Assembly (NCBI GenBank): GCA_040902195.1
Contig: JBBDXS010000002.1
Span: 1 to 64,000 of the forward strand
Origin: JBBDXS01 sp040902195
GTDB lineage: Bacteria > Chloroflexota > Dehalococcoidia > DSTF01 > RBG-16-68-14
Reading direction: 5' to 3'
DNA length: 64,000 bases
Part shown: positions 8,804-16,565 of the stretch, piece by piece
Position numbering within the stretch: the stretch's first letter is position 1
How the letters are laid out: every line of letters begins with the position of its first letter
Program-made: the position numbers and the translations under genes
Notes under the pieces: model-generated
What the model was told of the DNA's origin: nothing
Database searches by the model: none
What the model saw: the letters and a program-made list of their open reading frames with translations, nothing else

Positions 8804-9139
8804 ATGACATCAGGGAACGGCTCGAAGCCGGAGAAGAGCGTGGAGCAGATCGCGACGGAGCTGCGCCAGCGGCTTGAGCAGCAGATCGGTCGCGACCGCA
8901 CCGAGGCGATCTGGCGCGACCCCGCGGCGGTGGAGCAGGTTGTCGAAAACGAGGACGAGGCTGCGGCGGTAGCGGAGACGCTGATGCGCGCCTGGACGGA
9001 GCTGCCCGACGAGGAGCCATCGAACCCGGTGAAGCGCGGCGCGGGCTTCCGGCGCGGCCTCCAGGTCGCGATGCTGGCGGCGGTGGCCGTGTGGTCGCTA
9101 TCGCTGCTGCGCAAGATGGGCCGCGCGCCGGACGAGTAG
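8804..9139 (+). CDS. Small C-terminally membrane-anchored hypothetical protein
   Basis: A 111-aa protein with an acidic helical N-terminal part (S-V-E-Q-I-A-T-E-L-R-Q-R-L) and one hydrophobic segment near residues 86-102 followed by basic residues, giving a tail-anchored layout. It starts 13 nt after the TrpD-like stop and is preceded by aggag, so it is probably in the same transcript. No recognisable family. Confidence 0.65.
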   Translation: MTSGNGSKPEKSVEQIATELRQRLEQQIGRDRTEAIWRDPAAVEQVVENEDEAAAVAETLMRAWTELPDEEPSNPVKRGAGFRRGLQVAMLAAVAVWSLSLLRKMGRAPDE

Positions 9140-9290
9140 CGGGCGAACATTCCCGTTCGTCCAACTCCGTAGGCGAGGGTCTTCTCGCAGAGTCGCCTTA
9201 GGCGATAGACCCGCGCGGCGTTGGGGGGGGGGGAACACCCCCCNNNNNNNNNNGTCGGGGTCTCAAGACCCCGACCTACGGTGTCCTAGG
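9140..9290. repeat. Dispersed palindromic repeat copy C around a 10-N assembly gap
   Basis: Between the small membrane protein and the glycosyltransferase lie one half-element (ccgtaggcgagggtcttctc, 9169-9188), a run of Gs and Cs, ten Ns at 9244-9253, and a palindrome at 9254-9275 with core GGGGTCTCAAGACCCC followed by ctacgg. The homopolymers next to the Ns look like scaffold artefacts, and the repeat probably caused the assembly break. Confidence 0.75.
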
Positions 9291-9410
9291 CCCACGGGCG
9301 ACGAGCTCGCGCTCGAGCTGACGGAGGGTGGCATCTACGACCTCGACCCGGCGGACGGCTCGTTCGACGTGATTACCAGTATTCGGCGGACGAAGGGCCG
9401 GACGTCGTGA
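9254..9410 (+). CDS. C-terminal remnant of an unidentified gene truncated at the assembly gap
   Basis: An open frame enters from the gap, passes through the palindrome, and ends T-G-D-E-L-A-L-E-L-T-E-G-G-I-Y-D-L-D then P-A-D-G-S-F-D-V-I-T-S-I-R-R-T-K-G-R-T-S at a TGA (9408-9410) that overlaps the GTG start of the glycosyltransferase by 3 nt. The overlap and coding-like composition suggest the end of a real gene co-transcribed with the glycosyltransferase; its 5' part is missing from the assembly. Family not identifiable from ~40 residues. Confidence 0.45.
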
Positions 9411-10747
9411 GTCGCTCTTTCGCGCAGCCCAGCCTCGCGCTCAATCGCGTGCGCGTTTCTCCGATCGTGGCCGGCGTCGGCGCTATTACGCTGCTTGGGC
9501 TGGCGCTGCGGCTCGTCTGGGCGCTCTACGCCGACACGATTCCGCTCGGTGGCGACCCGCACTGGTACTACGTCGTCGGCTGGAACATCGCGCACGGCGA
9601 CGGCTTCGTCGCGAATCGCAACGCCCTGTTCGAGATCCCCGGCCCCGGCGAGCCAACGGCGTTCTGGCCGCCGGGCTATCCGTTCGCGCTCGGGGCACTG
9701 TTCTGGGTCTTCGGCGTGGGCGTGACGGCGGCGCAAGTGCTGAACGCCGTCCTCGGCGCGGCGGCCATCCCGTTCGTCTACGCACTCGGCGCGCGGATCT
9801 TCTCGCGCGGCCCGGGCGTCATCGCCGCGGTCCTCTACGCTGTGCTCCCGAACGCGATTGCGGGCATCCCTGTGCTGTTTCCCGAACCGCTCTTCACGCT
9901 GATCCTCGTCGCGGGGCTCTGGCTCCTGATCTCGTCCCCACGTCCAGAGCGCGGACGCTTACTGCCGCTGCTCGGCTTCGGCGCGCTGACGGGCATGGCG
10001 CTGCTCACGCGCGGCCAGGGCGCGGTGCTCATCCCCGTCGCGATGCTGTACTGGCTCCAGCGCGACGGCTGGCGTCCGGCTGCGCGCGCGACGGCGTTCT
10101 CGACCGTCGCTGCGATCGCGATCATCGCGCCCTGGATGGCGCGCAACGCCGTCGAGATGCACGCCTTCATCCCGGTCTCGACGAACTCCGGCGCGGTGCT
10201 GCGCATCGGGCACAACGAGGAGTCGACAGGCAGGCCGGAGTGGACGGACGACATCGTTGATGCGTCCGGCTTCCGTATGGACGAGTCGCTCTACCATCCC
10301 GACTGGGAGGTGAAGGGCTACCGCGAGTACACGAAGCGCGCCATCACGTACGCGCTCACGCACCCCGCAAACGAAGTCGTGCTGTCGGGGAAGAAGATCT
10401 ACCACCTCTATCGCTCGGAAACGTACATGATCCACTGGCTCGATACGCTGGGCGCGACGCCGCTCGAGCCGCCGGAGCTGCAGCGCGCGCTACCGATGGC
10501 GCTGGACGTCTCGTACGACGCGTTCTTGCTCGCGTCGCTTGCGTCGGTGCCGTTCTGGTTCTCACGCCACGACCCGAAGCGGCTGATGCTCGTGAACTTC
10601 GTGCTTGTCTGGACGCTGTTCCACGTCGTCTTTCTGGGCGAACCGCGCTACCACGTGCCGCTCTTCCCGCTCTTCGCGATCGCGCTCGGGGGTGGCGCCT
10701 GGGCCGCGGTCGAGCGGGTCCAGCGCCGCCGCGCCGGGCAGTCGTAA
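9407..10747 (+). CDS. Polytopic glycosyltransferase, GT39/ArnT-like (dolichyl-phosphate-mannose mannosyltransferase fold)
   Basis: A 446-aa membrane glycosyltransferase using a polyprenyl-phosphate-sugar donor. The first membrane segment (about residues 20-40) is followed by an extracytoplasmic acidic loop (G-G-D-P-H-W-Y) and a F-W-P-P-G-Y-P segment, both characteristic of the ArnT/PMT-like GT-C superfamily, then about ten hydrophobic helices. The GTG start at 9407 overlaps the preceding truncated frame. It probably modifies surface protein or lipid glycans; the substrate cannot be deduced. Confidence 0.85.
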   Translation: MSRSFAQPSLALNRVRVSPIVAGVGAITLLGLALRLVWALYADTIPLGGDPHWYYVVGWNIAHGDGFVANRNALFEIPGPGEPTAFWPPGYPFALGALFWVFGVGVTAAQVLNAVLGAAAIPFVYALGARIFSRGPGVIAAVLYAVLPNAIAGIPVLFPEPLFTLILVAGLWLLISSPRPERGRLLPLLGFGALTGMALLTRGQGAVLIPVAMLYWLQRDGWRPAARATAFSTVAAIAIIAPWMARNAVEMHAFIPVSTNSGAVLRIGHNEESTGRPEWTDDIVDASGFRMDESLYHPDWEVKGYREYTKRAITYALTHPANEVVLSGKKIYHLYRSETYMIHWLDTLGATPLEPPELQRALPMALDVSYDAFLLASLASVPFWFSRHDPKRLMLVNFVLVWTLFHVVFLGEPRYHVPLFPLFAIALGGGAWAAVERVQRRRAGQS

Positions 10748-10821
10748 CGAACTCTGGTTGCTATACTGAAGCGCCAATCGCGGATCCTGGGAGTCTTTGG
10801 GACCGCGGAAGGGCTAGGCCT

Positions 10822-10897
10822 GCCCCGGTCGTCTAGTGGCCTAGGACGCTGGCCTTTCAAGCCGGTAACACGGGTTCGAGTCCCGTCCGGGGCACCA
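10822..10897 (+). tRNA. tRNA-Glu (TTC)
   Basis: A cloverleaf with acceptor GCCCCGG/CCGGGGC, anticodon loop CTTTCAA on stem CTGGC/GCCGG, T-loop GTTCGAGTC and genome-encoded CCA. A TATACT box at about 10764-10769 upstream could be its -10. Confidence 0.97.
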
Positions 10898-11059
10898 TAC
10901 GTTCTCCTTTCGCGTTCCCCAGCTCTGCTTCGCGTATCAACGGCCAGACATGCCCACGAATCTGACGGAATCGCACCGGATCCCTATCTGGCACGCCGGG
11001 TAGCGCATCCTGCCTCCCATGCCGATACTCCCTGCGGAAGACCTTGGAGGGAGGCGCTT

Positions 11060-11455
11060 ATGGATCCGCACGCGAGCCAACGTCAGCCAGTACTGGTCGA
11101 AGCCGAAGCGTTCCTCACGCGCCTCTCGGAAGAGATCGCGCGCTCGGACCGTTACGACCACACGTTCACCCTCTTGGTCTTGCTCCCGCCGGCCGGCGAT
11201 AAGGAACCGCCGCCCGCTAGCTGGCTGGAATCGCTGGCCACCGGCCTCATTCGCGGGTGCGATATCGTGACTGTCTTCGAAGGCCAGCGCGCGATTACCG
11301 TCCTCCTTCCCGAGACGGGCGTGGCCGGTGGTAACGTGCTGCTCGAACGCTTCCGTGCGGCAATTGGCGATGCCGACTTCACGTGGCAGGCAAGGCTCCT
11401 GGAGTACCCGACGAACCGGGAAGCGATTATGGAGCTGACCGAGGAAGCTGCCTAG
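11060..11455 (+). CDS. Degenerate stand-alone GGDEF-like protein
   Basis: A 131-aa protein aligned by eye to the GGDEF (diguanylate cyclase) fold: the early helix-strand E-E-I-A-R-S-D-R-Y-D-H-T-F-T-L-L-V-L, the R-G-C-D-I-V-T-V-F segment, and V-L-L-P-E-T-G followed by L-L-E-R-F-R-A-A-I. The signature GGDEF loop is E-G-Q-R-A, so catalysis of c-di-GMP synthesis is unlikely; a regulatory or structural role is inferred. Strong ribosome site GGAGGGAGG about 6 nt before the ATG. It stands alone between tRNA-Glu and the LLM gene. Confidence 0.65.
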   Translation: MDPHASQRQPVLVEAEAFLTRLSEEIARSDRYDHTFTLLVLLPPAGDKEPPPASWLESLATGLIRGCDIVTVFEGQRAITVLLPETGVAGGNVLLERFRAAIGDADFTWQARLLEYPTNREAIMELTEEAA

Positions 11456-11603
11456 CTCAACGCTCTTTCCCTAGCGTTTTCCGAACGGCGCGTACGTCCT
11501 CAGTGAACGCGCGCATCCGGGCACGGCCTGTGTTGCGACACGCCGAGCACGTTGTAGGATGTCTCGTCTACCTCATGCAGCCTCCGCGCAGTATGATTGC
11601 CCC

Positions 11604-12518
11604 ATGCGCTTCGGCACGACGCTGCCGCTCGTTCAGCAGATGCCCGGCCAGCCCGACTGGGAGAAGAGCGGGGACCCAGCCGCGCTTGTTGCGGTCGCGC
11701 ACCGTGCGGACGAGCTCGGCTACGACTGGCTCCCGTGCTCCGACCACGTCGTCGTGCCGCAGAAGGCGCTCGAGTTCGCCGGCGCGACGTGGTACGAGCC
11801 GGCGACGACGCTCTCGTTCGTTGCCGGCCTGACGAGCAGCATCCGGCTGCTCACGCACGTCCTGGTCCTGCCCTACCACAACCCGTTCGACATCGCGAAG
11901 CAGTACGCCACGCTCGACAGGCTCTCCGGCGGGCGCGTGATCCTCGGCGTCGGGGCGGGGCATTTGCGCCCCGAATTCCTCGCGCTGGGCATCGACTACG
12001 AGACGCGCGGCGACGTAACGGACGAGTACGTGCGCATCATCAAGGCGCTCTGGTCCGACCAGCCGGCGAGCTTCCGCGGCGAACGCTTTCAGTTCCACGA
12101 CCTGCATCTCGCGCCGAGGCCGGTGCAGCAGCCGCACCCGCCGGTCTGGATCGGCGGCAACACGCGCCGTGCCGTGCGCCGCGCCGTCGACGTGGGCGAC
12201 GGGTGGGTGCCCTGGCAGGTGACGTTCGATGAGTTGCGCGACCGGCTCGACTACGCGCGCGGCCTACCGTCGTACGCGGAGCGCGCGCGCCCGCTCGATG
12301 TCACGGTGCCCGCCGGGCCAATCGAGATCACCGCGACGGCAATCGATGGCCAGCGCACGCCGTTCACCGGCTCGGCCGCGCAGATCGTCGAGGACGTGCG
12401 CGCGTACGAGGCGATCGGCGTGACAGGCATGACGGCCGGCTTTCGCTCGCGCTCCCTCGCAGAACGCCTCGAACAGGTTGATCAGTTCGCGCGCGACGTG
12501 ATGCCGGCGTTTGCCTAG
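11604..12518 (+). CDS. LLM-class (F420-dependent) flavin oxidoreductase
   Basis: A luciferase-like TIM-barrel monooxygenase/reductase of 304 aa, close to the actinobacterial/chloroflexotal F420-dependent group: opening strand M-R-F-G-T-T-L-P-L, A-D-E-L-G-Y-D-W, and the G-R-V-I-L-G-V-G-A-G-H-L-R-P-E-F segment followed by P-P-V-W-I-G-G-N. These bind the deazaflavin or FMN cofactor. The ATG at 11604 is chosen because it begins the first beta strand directly; the open frame extends 15 codons further upstream. Substrate unknown. Its TAG abuts the stop of the convergent SDR gene. Confidence 0.88.
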   Translation: MRFGTTLPLVQQMPGQPDWEKSGDPAALVAVAHRADELGYDWLPCSDHVVVPQKALEFAGATWYEPATTLSFVAGLTSSIRLLTHVLVLPYHNPFDIAKQYATLDRLSGGRVILGVGAGHLRPEFLALGIDYETRGDVTDEYVRIIKALWSDQPASFRGERFQFHDLHLAPRPVQQPHPPVWIGGNTRRAVRRAVDVGDGWVPWQVTFDELRDRLDYARGLPSYAERARPLDVTVPAGPIEITATAIDGQRTPFTGSAAQIVEDVRAYEAIGVTGMTAGFRSRSLAERLEQVDQFARDVMPAFA

Positions 12519-13367
12519 CTAGTCCCCAAACGCAGACGGGTCCGTGATCCAGCCGCGCGTTGGGTGGTGGAGCCAGCCGCCCGCGGCGAGCATGCCGCCT
12601 TCGACCGGGATAGTGACGCCGGTGACGAAGGACGACAGGTCGGATGCCAGGAACACCACGACGCCCGCCGCCTCCTCGACGGTCCCCGCGCGGCCGAGCG
12701 GGATGTGGTGGCGATACGCCTCGTCGCTCGCCAGCTCCGGGAAGCCTCTCGTGAGCGCCTCCGTCGGGATCGCGTCCGGCGCGATCGCGTTCACACGAAT
12801 GCTGTGCGGCGCCAGCTCGAGCGCCATCGTGCGCGTGAAGTTCACCAGCGCGGCCTTGTAGGCGGCGTACGGCGCGAAGTTCGGCGCCGCGCGCAGCGCC
12901 TCGCTGGATGCGACGTTGATAATACTGCCGCCGCGTTCCTGGCGCGTCATCTCCTTCGCGACGGCAGACGTGCAGAGGAACGCCGTCTTCAGGTTGAGCG
13001 CGTACGAGTCGTCCCAGTCCTGCTCACTCTGCTCGATGAACGGACGGGAGGGTGCGCGGCCGCGGCCCAGGTAGATGCCCCCCGCGTTGTTCACGAGTAT
13101 GTCGATGCCGCCCAGCTCACGCACAGTGCGCTCGACCATCGAGCGGACCTGCTCGCCGTCGCGCACGTCACAGGCGATCGGGAGCGCTTCGTGCCCCTGC
13201 GCGCGGATCGATTGCGCCGCCTCGTTCGCTGCGTCCTCGCGCCGCTCCGCGATGACGACCTTCGCTCCGAACGCGGCGAGCCCTTCGGCGAAGCCGCGTC
13301 CGAGCCCGCGTCCGCCACCCGTGACGATGGCGACGCGGCCGGTCAGCATCACGCGTGAGACGTCCAT
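12519..13367 (-). CDS. SDR-family oxidoreductase
   Basis: Classical short-chain dehydrogenase/reductase, 282 aa from the ATG at 13367 (M-D-V-S-R-V-M-L-T-G-R); an upstream ATG at 13406 adds 13 unlikely residues. The NAD(P)-binding motif T-G-G-G-R-G-L-G, the N-N-A-G motif, catalytic Ser in N-V-A-S-S-E and Y-A-A-Y-K are all present. The acidic residue after the second strand is in A-E-R-R, so cofactor choice is unclear. A C-terminal extension (GGWLHHPTRGWITDPSAFGD) is unusual for the family. Substrate unknown. Confidence 0.88.
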   Translation of the reverse strand: MDVSRVMLTGRVAIVTGGGRGLGRGFAEGLAAFGAKVVIAERREDAANEAAQSIRAQGHEALPIACDVRDGEQVRSMVERTVRELGGIDILVNNAGGIYLGRGRAPSRPFIEQSEQDWDDSYALNLKTAFLCTSAVAKEMTRQERGGSIINVASSEALRAAPNFAPYAAYKAALVNFTRTMALELAPHSIRVNAIAPDAIPTEALTRGFPELASDEAYRHHIPLGRAGTVEEAAGVVVFLASDLSSFVTGVTIPVEGGMLAAGGWLHHPTRGWITDPSAFGD

Positions 13368-13413
13368 GGTGTCAGAGAGCGTAGGCGGAAGCAGGCGGCG
13401 CGTCAAGGACGCG

Positions 13414-14196
13414 TTAGGCGGCGAGAATGCTCAGCACGCGCAGCAGGCCCGCCACGCCATCGACGGCGGTATCGGCAGCATCGAGCACCTCCGGCGGCGT
13501 CTCGCCCGGCTGCAGCACCGCGACGGCCACGCTCTCGATCTCGCCACGCCGGTATCGCTCCGCAACCGCGCGGAACATCGCGACGTCTGTCAGGTCGTCG
13601 CCCGCGACGAGAACGCGGCGCGGCGCATGGGTGTCGATGATCCACGCCAGCGCGGTGCCCTTGTCGTGCTCGAGGGCCGGCCCCACTTCGTAGACCATCT
13701 TGCCGGCGCGCACCTTAAGCGACGGCGGCGCGTGCGCATCGATCGCCGCCTTGAGTTTCGATTTGAGCCGCGGTAGCGCTCGGTAGTGGAACGACACACT
13801 CCAGCGCTTGCGCCCGACCTGCAGGGCGGGATCCGGCACGTCTTCGACCACCGCGCGCGCAAGCGCGTCGAGCTCGGCGCTGAGGTCTTCCAGCGGCGCC
13901 AGCGGGCGGAGCGTGTTGCCGTCCAGCGCCTCCAGCCCGTGCGCGCCCGCGTAGCCCGCGCCCGCGACGCCGACCAGCCGCTTCGCGCGATCGGCGTCCC
14001 GCCCGCTCAGGAACCACACGCGATAGCGCTGCGCGAGCCGCTCGAGCGCGGCCCGCACCTCCTCCTCGACGATGGCGTCGTCTGGCGTGGGCGCGATCGC
14101 GGCGACGGTACCATCGACGTCGAGCGCGATGAGGGTGCCTTCCGGGTCGCGCTTGGCGTCCGCGATGAAGGCATCGAGCAAGCTCCGGCCGGGCAT
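13414..14196 (-). CDS. otsB: Trehalose-6-phosphate phosphatase
   Basis: HAD-superfamily phosphatase converting trehalose 6-phosphate to trehalose. The nucleophile motif is D-V-D-G-T near residue 25, the cap region is of the trehalose-phosphatase type (YAGAHGLEALDG, then LKVRAGKMVYEVGP), and the metal-binding loop is A-G-D-D-L-T-D. Length 260 aa is typical. It is divergent from treY with only 20 bases between start codons, so their promoters must overlap one another's coding regions or be shared. No otsA lies in the window. Confidence 0.92.
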   Translation of the reverse strand: MPGRSLLDAFIADAKRDPEGTLIALDVDGTVAAIAPTPDDAIVEEEVRAALERLAQRYRVWFLSGRDADRAKRLVGVAGAGYAGAHGLEALDGNTLRPLAPLEDLSAELDALARAVVEDVPDPALQVGRKRWSVSFHYRALPRLKSKLKAAIDAHAPPSLKVRAGKMVYEVGPALEHDKGTALAWIIDTHAPRRVLVAGDDLTDVAMFRAVAERYRRGEIESVAVAVLQPGETPPEVLDAADTAVDGVAGLLRVLSILAA

Positions 14197-14216
14197 GCTG
14201 CTATCATCGCGGGGAG

Positions 14217-16565
14217 ATGGCCCGGCCGCAAGCGAACGTCCCCGCAGCCACCTACCGGCTTCAGCTCAACCGCGAGCAGACCTTCGCGGACGCGCGCGCC
14301 CTGGTGGACTACCTTGACGCCCTCGGCATCACGCATCTCTACGTCTCGCCGGTCTCGCAGGCGCGTCCGGGCAGCGCGCACGGCTACGATGTCGTCGATC
14401 CCACGCGCGTGAACGCGGAGCTGGGCGGCCGCCGCGGCCTCGAGCGGCTCGCCGCGGCGCTGCGCTCCCGCGGCATGGGCCTCGTGATCGACACCGTGCC
14501 GAACCACATGGCGGTCGCGCCGGAGAACCGCTGGTGGCAGGATGTCGTGCGCCGCGGCCGCGCGTCGCCGTACGCGCGCTTCTTCGATATCGATTGGCGG
14601 CGCTCCGAAGGGGGCGACCTCGTGTACCGGCGCTTCTTCAACATCGATGACCTCGCCGGCGTGCGCGTCGAGGACGCAGAAGTCTTCGACGCGACGCAGC
14701 GGCTCGCGATCGAGCTCGCCCGCGACGGCATCGCGTCAGGGCTGCGCATCGACCACATCGATGGCCTGCGCGATCCGCTCGCGTACCTGCGCAAGCTGCG
14801 CCGTCGCGCGGGCGCGCAGACGTTCCTCGTGGTCGAGAAGGTCCTAACCGGCGACGAGCCGCTCCCCAAAGACTGGCCCGTCGCGGGCACGACCGGCTAC
14901 GACTTCATGAACATCGTCAACGGCCTGTTCGTCAATCGCGGCGGCCTGCAGAAGCTGGACGAAACGTACCGGCGTCTCACGCGCGACGACGCCTCGCTGC
15001 CCGAAGTCACGTACGAATCGAAACGCTACGTCCTGCGCGAGCTGTTCGCGCGCGAGATGGACGCGCTCGCGCACGAGCTGTGCGTGCTGGCGCGGCACGA
15101 TGCGCCTTCCTTGCGCCTTGCGCAAGAGGAGGCGCGGGAAGCGATCGAAGAGGTCATCGCCGCGCTCGGGGCCTATCGCACCTATACGCGCGACGCGACG
15201 GTCGCCGAACGCGACCGGCGCTACATCGAGCGAGCGTTGCGCCGGGCACGCCGGCGTAGCGAGCGTGTGCGCGGCGCGACGTTCGCGTTCCTCCGTCGTG
15301 TGCTGCTGCTCCGCATCGATGCCGCTCGGCGCCGGAGCGACTGGCTGCGCTTCGTCATGCGCTGGCAGCAGTACACCGGGCCGGCAACAGCGAAGGGCCT
15401 GGAGGACACCGCGCTCTATCGCTACAACCGCCTCATCTCACTGAGCGAAGTCGGCGCGGATCCTGAAGCGCCCGGGCCGCTCTCGATCCCGCGCTTCCAC
15501 GAGGCGATGCGCGACCGGCTCGCGCGCTGGCCGCACACGATGAACGCAACCGCGACGCACGACACGAAGCGCGGCGAGGATGCGCGCATGCGCATCGACG
15601 CGCTGTCGGAGCTTCCGGACGAGTGGTCGCGGCTCGTGCGCCGCTGGAGCAGGACGAATCGAGCGCTCAAGCAGCGTGTCGAAGGCCGCGTTGTTCCCGA
15701 CGCGAACGAGGAGCTGCTCATCTATCAGGCGCTCGCCGGCGCGTGGCCGGCNNNNNNNNNNGGGGGGGGGGCCCGCCAACGCGAGCTCGACAGGCTGCCG
15801 GAGCGGTTCGAGAGGTACCTGCGGAAGGCGCTACGCGAGGCGAAGCGCAACACGACGTGGCTTGCGCCCAACGAGGCGTACGAGGCCGCCGTCCTGTCGT
15901 TCGCGCGCGCGCTGCTTCGCGACGACGCGTTCCTCTCCGACTTCGTCCCGTTCCAGCGCAACGTCGCCCTTCTCGGCGCGACCAACTCGCTCTCGCAGCT
16001 CGCGATCAAGATCGGCGCGCCGGGTCTGCCGGACTTCTATCAGGGTACAGAGCTATGGGACCTGAGCCTTATCGACCCCGACAACCGCCGCCCGGTCGAC
16101 TTCGCGCTTCGCCAACGTCTGCTCGCCGACCTCAGCCGCCGTGCTGCGCGCGGTCGGGTCGCGCTCGCGCGAGAGCTTCTCGAGCGCTGGGAGGACGGCG
16201 CGATCAAGATGTACGTGACGGCGCAAGCGCTGCGCTTCCGTCGCGAGCGACAGGCGTTGTTCGCAACGGGCGCCTACCTCCCGCTCTACGCGACAGGCCC
16301 GTCGCGCGATCGCCTCGTCGCTTTAGCGCGGCGGGCCGGCGCGCAATGGGCGCTCGTCGCCGCACCAACGCTGGCCGGACCGATCGCGCACGCTGGGTTC
16401 CCGATTGGCGAGGCGTGGGGCGACGGAACGCTACGCCTGCCGCGCGAGGCGCCATCGCGCTGGCAAGACGTGCTGACCGGCGAGGAGATCGCTGCGCATC
16501 GGCACGCGCTGCCCCTGCGCGACGTCTTCGCGCACCTGCCCGTCGCGCTGCTGTCGGAGGCTTAG
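14217..16565 (+). CDS. treY: Malto-oligosyltrehalose synthase (contains a 10-N gap)
   Basis: GH13 enzyme that isomerises the reducing-end linkage of maltodextrin to trehalose. The N-terminal A-T-Y-R-L-Q-L and Y-V-S-P motifs, the nucleophile region G-L-R-I-D-H-I-D-G-L, the acid/base region V-V-E-K-V-L, and the distal G-L-P-D-F-Y-Q-G-T-E are all TreY signatures. The frame is kept across the gap at 15752-15761, where family comparison suggests only a few residues are missing; a run of Gs after the Ns is probably artefactual. The start 14217 follows GGGGAG. treZ, the usual partner that releases trehalose, is not in the window. Confidence 0.93.
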   Translation: MARPQANVPAATYRLQLNREQTFADARALVDYLDALGITHLYVSPVSQARPGSAHGYDVVDPTRVNAELGGRRGLERLAAALRSRGMGLVIDTVPNHMAVAPENRWWQDVVRRGRASPYARFFDIDWRRSEGGDLVYRRFFNIDDLAGVRVEDAEVFDATQRLAIELARDGIASGLRIDHIDGLRDPLAYLRKLRRRAGAQTFLVVEKVLTGDEPLPKDWPVAGTTGYDFMNIVNGLFVNRGGLQKLDETYRRLTRDDASLPEVTYESKRYVLRELFAREMDALAHELCVLARHDAPSLRLAQEEAREAIEEVIAALGAYRTYTRDATVAERDRRYIERALRRARRRSERVRGATFAFLRRVLLLRIDAARRRSDWLRFVMRWQQYTGPATAKGLEDTALYRYNRLISLSEVGADPEAPGPLSIPRFHEAMRDRLARWPHTMNATATHDTKRGEDARMRIDALSELPDEWSRLVRRWSRTNRALKQRVEGRVVPDANEELLIYQALAGAWPXXXXGGGARQRELDRLPERFERYLRKALREAKRNTTWLAPNEAYEAAVLSFARALLRDDAFLSDFVPFQRNVALLGATNSLSQLAIKIGAPGLPDFYQGTELWDLSLIDPDNRRPVDFALRQRLLADLSRRAARGRVALARELLERWEDGAIKMYVTAQALRFRRERQALFATGAYLPLYATGPSRDRLVALARRAGAQWALVAAPTLAGPIAHAGFPIGEAWGDGTLRLPREAPSRWQDVLTGEEIAAHRHALPLRDVFAHLPVALLSEA
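15752..15761. other. Assembly gap (10 Ns) inside treY
   Basis: Ten Ns followed by a run of about nine Gs. The flanking protein (L-A-G-A-W-P before, A-R-Q-R-E-L-D after) matches adjoining positions of TreY, so little sequence is likely absent. Confidence 0.95.
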
